From positions 1-11,385 of the forward strand of contig SYIB01000166.1 of NCBI GenBank assembly GCA_005798965.1: DNA of 11,385 nt. The letters are read 5' to 3'. Each line of letters opens with the position of its first letter. Positions within the stretch are counted from its first letter, which is position 1. The DNA comes from Planctomycetia bacterium (lineage in GTDB: Bacteria; Planctomycetota; Phycisphaerae; Phycisphaerales; SM1A02). Made by a program: the position numbers and the translations under genes. Positions 7,320-11,385 of the stretch are shown here, in pieces. Below the pieces are notes generated by a model, which was not told the DNA's origin, searched no databases, and saw nothing but the letters and a program-made list of their open reading frames with translations.

Positions 7320-8345
7320 ATGCGGTCGCGCACCATCCTTGCCGCCCTGCTCGTGGGCTCTGCAGCGATGCTTGCCGCAACGACTCCAGCCGCGAATCCA
7401 CCATCCACGGCGGATGCGCCGCCTTCAGCTGGCACGTCGGCGACTCCCCCACCGGCGATCGCCAAGCCATCGATGGACGCGCTGAAACCGCTTGAGCTTC
7501 CGGGGCTCCACAACCTGGTCGCGTTCCATGACGACGTCTGGTCTGGCTCGGTCCCCGAAGGCCACGCCGGCTTCGACTCGCTGGCGTCACTCGGCGTGCG
7601 CACGATCCTCTCGGTCGATGGTGCCCTGCCCGATCTTGAGCGTGCGCGCGCACACGGCATGCGCTACGTGCACCTGCCCATCGGCTACGACGGCTTCGAT
7701 GATGCGCGCAAGGTCGAGTTGGCCCGCGCCGTGCGCGATCTGCCAAGACCGATCTACATCCACTGCCACCATGGCAAGCACCGCAGCGCGGGTGCATCCG
7801 CGGCGATCGCGGTCTCGCTCGGCTGGCTCACGCCGGATCAGGCTGCGGCGCGCATGGCGGTGTCGGGCACCGCCAAGGGCTACACCGGGCTCTGGCAGTG
7901 CACCGCCGAATCCGCACCGATCGCCGCCGCCCTGCTCGATGCCGCACCCGCGGACTTCCCTGAGCGCACCATGCCCAGTTCACTGGTGGCAGCCATGGTC
8001 GAGCTTGACGTGGTGCACGACCGCCTCAAGCTCGCGCAGCAGTCAGGATGGCATGCGCCGGCCAACCACCCCGACCTGGCGCCGCTCGCCGATGCAGGCC
8101 GTCTCGCCGACCTCTACCGCCTGCTCGATGACGATGCACAGCTCAAGGACGTGCCAGAATCCGAGCGCGCCGTGGTGCGTGAGTGGCTCGTGCGCGAAGG
8201 CTTGGCTGCCGCGCGACTGGAGCGGGTGATCGAGTCGATGTCCGTGGCCGAGCCGGATCGTGCGGCGCTAGCGAAGCGGGCCGAAGCCTCGCTCGCCCTG
8301 CTTGGGGCCAGCTGCAAGGCCTGCCACCAACAGCACAGGGACTGA
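7320..8345 (+). CDS. Exported dual-specificity-type phosphatase domain fused to a C-terminal cytochrome c'-like heme domain
   Basis: This is a 341-residue protein. Residues 1-25 form a Sec signal peptide (RSRT then LAALLVGSAAMLAA), followed by a Pro/Ala/Ser linker to about residue 50. Residues about 55-200 resemble a Cys-based DSP/PTP domain: VWSGSVPEGHAGFDSLASLG, then HCHHGKHRSAG, which is the CX5R loop with nucleophile C149 and R155. D124 or D127/D128 in GYDGFDD are candidate general acids. Residues about 220-341 are helical and end SCKACHQQHRD. C332-C335-H336 is a heme c attachment motif, and C-K-A-C-H-x-x-x-R near the C-terminus is the cytochrome c' arrangement. Signal peptide and heme motif agree on a periplasmic location. 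The Shine-Dalgarno sequence is poor (GGGAG lies 15 nt upstream). Substrate unknown; catalytic activity and heme binding are predictions. Confidence 0.85.
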   Translation: MRSRTILAALLVGSAAMLAATTPAANPPSTADAPPSAGTSATPPPAIAKPSMDALKPLELPGLHNLVAFHDDVWSGSVPEGHAGFDSLASLGVRTILSVDGALPDLERARAHGMRYVHLPIGYDGFDDARKVELARAVRDLPRPIYIHCHHGKHRSAGASAAIAVSLGWLTPDQAAARMAVSGTAKGYTGLWQCTAESAPIAAALLDAAPADFPERTMPSSLVAAMVELDVVHDRLKLAQQSGWHAPANHPDLAPLADAGRLADLYRLLDDDAQLKDVPESERAVVREWLVREGLAAARLERVIESMSVAEPDRAALAKRAEASLALLGASCKACHQQHRD

Positions 8346-8352
8346 CCCGCGT

Positions 8353-9765
8353 TCAGAAACGCCAGACCGCGCGCACGCCACCCACGAGCACCGGGTCATC
8401 CACGAGCTCGCTCGCGCTGGGCGCGAGCACCTGAGCATCGAGCGTCAGCTGCAGGCTGCCCGTCACCTGGAATCGGTAGTACGTCTCGGTGAGCCACTGC
8501 ACCTGATCGTCCGCAGCCAGCGGCTCGGTGCGCGCGATCGCCACGCCGAACCCGTCGCCGCGGCGCTCGAAGCAGTCATCGATCGTCAGGCCAAGCGCAA
8601 GTTCCTGCGTGGCGCTGCTCGCCACATCCGCATCCGCCTGGGACCACTGGAACCACGTCCCGAGCTGTCGTACCGGCAGGATCTGTGCCGTCACGGCCTG
8701 GCAGGTGCCCCATGCACCGTCCACGCCTTGGTCCACGCTTGCGGCATTGGCATCGGTCCCGCACCACGCCCAGCTGACCCGGCACGGACGGCCGTCGAGT
8801 TCAGCAAGCAGCCCCACTTCCCCGGCCACGGCATAGCCATCGCCAAGATCGAGGTCGAGCCACGCATCGTTCACACCGGCGGCGCTGACCGCGTAGCCCG
8901 TCATGAAGAGCCAGTCCGTCGGGATCGCGATCGTGCCCACGCCCTCGCACTTGTCCTGGAACGTCACGGGCCAGGTCGAGTTGCCGTCGAAGGGCTGCGC
9001 CAGGAACTGGCGGGTCTCGTCATTGGCGAAGATGTTGTCGGCGACGAAGTCGTTGGGATTGAGCTTGCCGACCGACACGATCCATCGATCGTTGAAGAAG
9101 CTCTGCGACCACGCCAGTCGGACGAGCTGGTTGTCGAAGCCCGATCGAAGTTCATCGAGCTTCGAAGCAGCACCGACTGAAGCCGACATCGAGGCACCAC
9201 CCGGCATGGTGGCGTTCGATCGCACTTGGAAGGTGATCCGGCCCATGCCAACACCCGGATCGCGATAGACCAGGAGATCGCTGCGCAGGTTGAGGCGTGA
9301 CACGCCCACCGTCGATCGCGCGCCGGCAAGCGTGTCGGTCGCGGCCTGCAGCACCAGCGCCTCGTACAAGTCGGTCCGGAGCCCCCACTCGTCTTGGGCG
9401 TAGAGCAGGCCGCGTCGCATCGGATCCACCACGAATCCCAAGGGATCCGCGAAGGCACCCGTCGCAGACGGTTGTGCGATCGAGCCAGGCTGCGACGCGG
9501 ACCAGTCGAATCCGCCCCGCGCCGCGTCGCCCCGCGCGAGCGGCGTCACGCCCGGCATGATGTCGAAGCCCAGCAGCGATCGGGTCTTGTTCATCCACGC
9601 CACCTCGTCCCCATGGCGCGAGAAGCGGATGAAGTCATGCAGGTCGTGCAGGACGAAGACGTTGCCGCCGTCAGCCCACGCCTTGGCGGGCGCGAGCGAG
9701 GCAGCACACGCGACGATGCACAGCGCGCGCAACGCGCGGCATCGTGTCCTGCAGTGCTGCTCCAC
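8353..9765 (-). CDS. OprB-like (carbohydrate-selective porin family) outer-membrane protein
   Basis: This is a 470-residue protein when started at the GTG at 9763-9765. The Arg-rich start followed by LRALCIVACAASLAPAKAWA is a signal peptide, cleaved near A29 or A31. The mature part fits the OprB pattern: DRWIVSVGKLNPNDFVADNIFANDETRQF (middle, split here only for description), a later FMTGYAVSAAGVNDAW, and near the end ETYYRFQVTGSLQLTLDAQ, then VLVGGVRAVWRF with a terminal Phe beta-signal. OprB porins pass sugars or other small solutes; specificity cannot be read here. Five Cys lie in the mature region, unusual for a barrel. The GTG has no Shine-Dalgarno sequence, whereas an ATG in another frame 19 nt upstream has a good one, so the 5' end is doubtful. 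It is last in a run of three outer-membrane genes and converges on the phosphatase gene. Confidence 0.82.
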   Translation of the reverse strand: MEQHCRTRCRALRALCIVACAASLAPAKAWADGGNVFVLHDLHDFIRFSRHGDEVAWMNKTRSLLGFDIMPGVTPLARGDAARGGFDWSASQPGSIAQPSATGAFADPLGFVVDPMRRGLLYAQDEWGLRTDLYEALVLQAATDTLAGARSTVGVSRLNLRSDLLVYRDPGVGMGRITFQVRSNATMPGGASMSASVGAASKLDELRSGFDNQLVRLAWSQSFFNDRWIVSVGKLNPNDFVADNIFANDETRQFLAQPFDGNSTWPVTFQDKCEGVGTIAIPTDWLFMTGYAVSAAGVNDAWLDLDLGDGYAVAGEVGLLAELDGRPCRVSWAWCGTDANAASVDQGVDGAWGTCQAVTAQILPVRQLGTWFQWSQADADVASSATQELALGLTIDDCFERRGDGFGVAIARTEPLAADDQVQWLTETYYRFQVTGSLQLTLDAQVLAPSASELVDDPVLVGGVRAVWRF

Positions 9766-9784
9766 TGGTGCCGTGGGGCGCCAT
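9671..9784 (-). other. Out-of-frame 38-codon frame with a good ribosome-binding site, overlapping the porin start
   Basis: An ATG at 9782-9784 has GGTGAGG with a 5-nt gap, much better than the porin's own GTG start. Its frame is +1 relative to the porin and ends at a TGA inside the porin's mature N-terminus. Its product (MAPHGTSGAALQDTMPRVAR..., Arg/Ala-rich) resembles nothing I know. A second ATG in the same frame (9740-9742) has AGGA 4 nt upstream. Losing one base just after that ATG would join MPR to the porin signal peptide. It may be a leader frame, or a sign of an indel in the genome or assembly. Confidence 0.25.
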
Positions 9785-9813
9785 GACTACCTCACCGTCA
9801 GACGGCGCGCAGA

Positions 9814-10650
9814 TCAGAAGCGGAATTCGAGCGTCGCCGAAATGGTCTGCTCGATGAACGTCTCGATCGTGATGTCGCTGAAGCGATCGAGGTCCTCGCT
9901 GAAGTCGGCGGAACCAAGGTCGGCTTCATTGAGGCCGATCAGTCGGTACTCCAAGCCAAGGCTCACGCGGCTGGAGAGCGCGATGTCCAGGCCCACCCTC
10001 GCCTGCGCCGCCCACGACCAGCCGTTGCCGTTGATCGACATGGTGTAGTCAGGGACCGCACCGGTGGTCGGCGCCACCGAGATGTCGGAGATGTCGGCCC
10101 CCGTGTTGATCGCACCGAAGCCGCCGCCCAGGATTAGACCGATCGACGTGTCATCCGTGCCCGGTGCACGCTTGGTGAGCGGAATGCGCCAGGTGGCATT
10201 GGCCATGACCGGAACCTGAAGGAACGAACCGCTGCCGCCGGAGAGCGTGGCATCGAAGGAGGGCGTTGGAGGGCCACCGGTTCGCTGCAGGAACGACAAC
10301 TCCCCGCTCGCACCACCGAAACCAACCCACGTCAGGCCGGTCTGGACTTCGAGAGAGAAGTTCTCGGTGGCATGGATGCCCAACGCAATCGTGAAGGCAG
10401 CGCCGATGTCGGTGTCCAATCCCACGTCGGACAGGCCGTAGGCCGCCTCGGTCTCGAACTCATCACTGATCTTGAGCTTCGGCAGGAACGCAGCGCCGAG
10501 CGACGTACCGATGTAGACGCGATTCGAGAACTCCTGCGCCGTCGCGGGAGCGATGGCCTGCTCTGGAGCGCCCGCAGGGGCCTGCGCGGCGGCCTGAGCC
10601 GCCGCGAGCACGCCAGTCATTGATGCGGCGACGAGGGTGCGGGCTTGCAT
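9814..10650 (-). CDS. Outer-membrane beta-barrel protein of unknown function (tandem paralogue of the next gene upstream)
   Basis: This is a 278-residue protein with a clear signal peptide (MQARTLVAASMTGVLAAAQA, cleavage around AQA at 22-24) and a mature region of alternating amphipathic strands ending ATLEFRF, a BAM-type beta-signal. It looks like a small OmpA/OmpW-like barrel (OMP_b-brl type), but no specific family is recognised. It is paralogous to the partial barrel gene 15 nt upstream: VYIGTSLGAAFLPKLKI aligns with FYLQTGAGVSIIPDLTL, and VPVMANATWRIPL with IPIFANVSWELPL. The start is firm, with AAGGAG 6 nt before the ATG. The OprB-like gene follows after 48 nt on the same strand, so all three probably share a transcript. 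Confidence 0.85.
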   Translation of the reverse strand: MQARTLVAASMTGVLAAAQAAAQAPAGAPEQAIAPATAQEFSNRVYIGTSLGAAFLPKLKISDEFETEAAYGLSDVGLDTDIGAAFTIALGIHATENFSLEVQTGLTWVGFGGASGELSFLQRTGGPPTPSFDATLSGGSGSFLQVPVMANATWRIPLTKRAPGTDDTSIGLILGGGFGAINTGADISDISVAPTTGAVPDYTMSINGNGWSWAAQARVGLDIALSSRVSLGLEYRLIGLNEADLGSADFSEDLDRFSDITIETFIEQTISATLEFRF

Positions 10651-10656
10651 GCGGAA

Positions 10657-10662
10657 CTCCTT
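10657..10662 (-). promoter_or_regulatory. Ribosome-binding site fixing the start of the 278-residue barrel protein
   Basis: AAGGAG on the minus strand lies 6 nt before the ATG at 10648-10650 and only a few nt after the stop of the upstream paralogue, consistent with reinitiation or coupled translation within one transcript. Confidence 0.7.
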
Positions 10663-10665
10663 GGT

Positions 10666-11385
10666 TCAGAAGCGGAAGTTGAGCGACCCTTGGATGGACT
10701 GCGCCCAGGTGTCCCCGAACGACAAGCCTTGCGACGACTCGAAGTTCGCACTGTCCTCGAAGGTGACGTCACCGAAGTTCGGCGCACCCATGTACATCAG
10801 CCGCCACGTCACGCCAAGGTCCACGTTGGACGACAGGTTCCAAAGCAGGTCAGCGCGGAACTGGCCGGCAATCTGCCAGCTCGTGCCGTCGATGCCGAAG
10901 GTCTGTCCATCGACGCCGGCCGTGGGCGCGCTCACCACGAGATCCTGCATCGACAATTCAAGCTGCGTCACGCCGAAGCCGCCAGCCAAGCGCAGCGACA
11001 GGCCGCTCTCGTCGCGTCCGGCGCGACGTTCGATCAGCGGCAACTCCCAGGAGACGTTGGCGAAGATCGGGATCATCGACAGCGTCCCGTCCTGCGTCGA
11101 ACTGAACGATCCCGGGATGAACGGCCCGCTTCCGACATACTCCTCTAGCGTTCCCGAGAAGCCACTCACCGAATTGGTGGTGTAGCCCGACTCCACCTCG
11201 ATCGCCACACGGTCGGCGACCCGGAACCCGACCAGCAGGGACCACGACACCCCGAGGTCGGGCGACAGCGAACCGCCGGTGAACCCGATCTCTTCGACGG
11301 CACCACCGATGTCGGCGGCAGGGAACCCCTTCAGCGTCAGGTCAGGAATGATCGAGACCCCTGCCCCGGTCTGCAGGTAGAACCG
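10666..11385 (-). CDS. Outer-membrane beta-barrel protein, paralogue of its neighbour; 5' end cut by the right edge
   Basis: The frame is open to the window edge, so 239 codons plus the stop are visible. A GTG at 11248-11250 is not the real start: sequence upstream of it is clearly homologous to the neighbour. FYLQTGAGVSIIPDLTL matches the neighbour's first mature strand, and DLGVSWSLLVGFRVADRVAIEVESG matches DIGAAFTIALGIHATENFSLEVQTG (shown for alignment only). By comparison about 35-40 residues, including the signal peptide, are missing. The product ends GSLNFRF with a terminal Phe. Function is unknown. The pair probably arose by tandem duplication and then diverged strongly. The operon promoter lies outside the window. 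Confidence 0.83.
   Translation of the reverse strand, partial: RFYLQTGAGVSIIPDLTLKGFPAADIGGAVEEIGFTGGSLSPDLGVSWSLLVGFRVADRVAIEVESGYTTNSVSGFSGTLEEYVGSGPFIPGSFSSTQDGTLSMIPIFANVSWELPLIERRAGRDESGLSLRLAGGFGVTQLELSMQDLVVSAPTAGVDGQTFGIDGTSWQIAGQFRADLLWNLSSNVDLGVTWRLMYMGAPNFGDVTFEDSANFESSQGLSFGDTWAQSIQGSLNFRF

Noticed and set aside
8341..8360. Possible bidirectional terminator between convergent genes
   Set aside because: Only 7 nt separate the stop codons, and I see no stem-loop with a T-run.
8302..9180. 292-codon plus-strand open frame following the phosphatase gene
   Set aside because: It overlaps the end of the phosphatase-cytochrome gene and runs antisense to the OprB-like gene; the product has no family features.
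11248..11250. GTG as the start of the right-hand barrel gene
   Set aside because: The frame is open to the window edge, and the upstream codons align with the first mature strands of the neighbouring paralogue, so the gene is cut, not started, here.
1..11385. CRISPR arrays, tRNA/rRNA genes, insertion sequences, attachment sites
   Set aside because: I saw no repeat-spacer pattern, cloverleaf-like sequence, transposase or integrase motifs, or flanking direct repeats.

Overview
The window is GC-rich and densely coded. It comes from a diderm (Gram-negative-type) bacterium: it encodes a complete tripartite efflux pump and three outer-membrane barrel proteins that end in the aromatic residue expected of a BAM beta-signal. 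A secreted phosphatase with an HCHHGKHR signature, together with a GYF_2 (DUF4339) membrane protein, makes Planctomycetota (perhaps a Phycisphaerae-like lineage) my best guess. That is inference from family resemblance; the window holds no marker gene.

Layout. Positions 1-81 (minus) look like the first 27 codons of a gene that leaves the window. Positions 161-7274 (minus, read right to left) are a four-gene run: outer-membrane factor, membrane-fusion lipoprotein, HAE1-type RND pump, then a GYF_2 plus multi-helix membrane protein. The first three are tightly coupled (an ATGA overlap, then a 6-nt gap) and should assemble into one envelope-spanning exporter. The fourth follows a 7-bp inverted repeat that overlaps its Shine-Dalgarno sequence.

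A 45-nt divergent spacer (7275-7319) separates the pump operon from a plus-strand gene (7320-8345). That gene encodes an exported protein joining a cysteine-dependent dual-specificity-type phosphatase domain to a C-terminal helical domain with a cytochrome c'-like CKACH heme motif. This is the most unusual gene here. It converges, with 7 nt between stop codons, on a minus-strand group of outer-membrane proteins. In transcription order these are a barrel protein cut off by the right edge, a tandem paralogue of it, and an OprB-like porin.

No RNA genes, insertion sequences, CRISPR arrays or transcriptional regulators are visible. Most remaining long open frames are antisense shadows of the genes above, caused by the high GC content.
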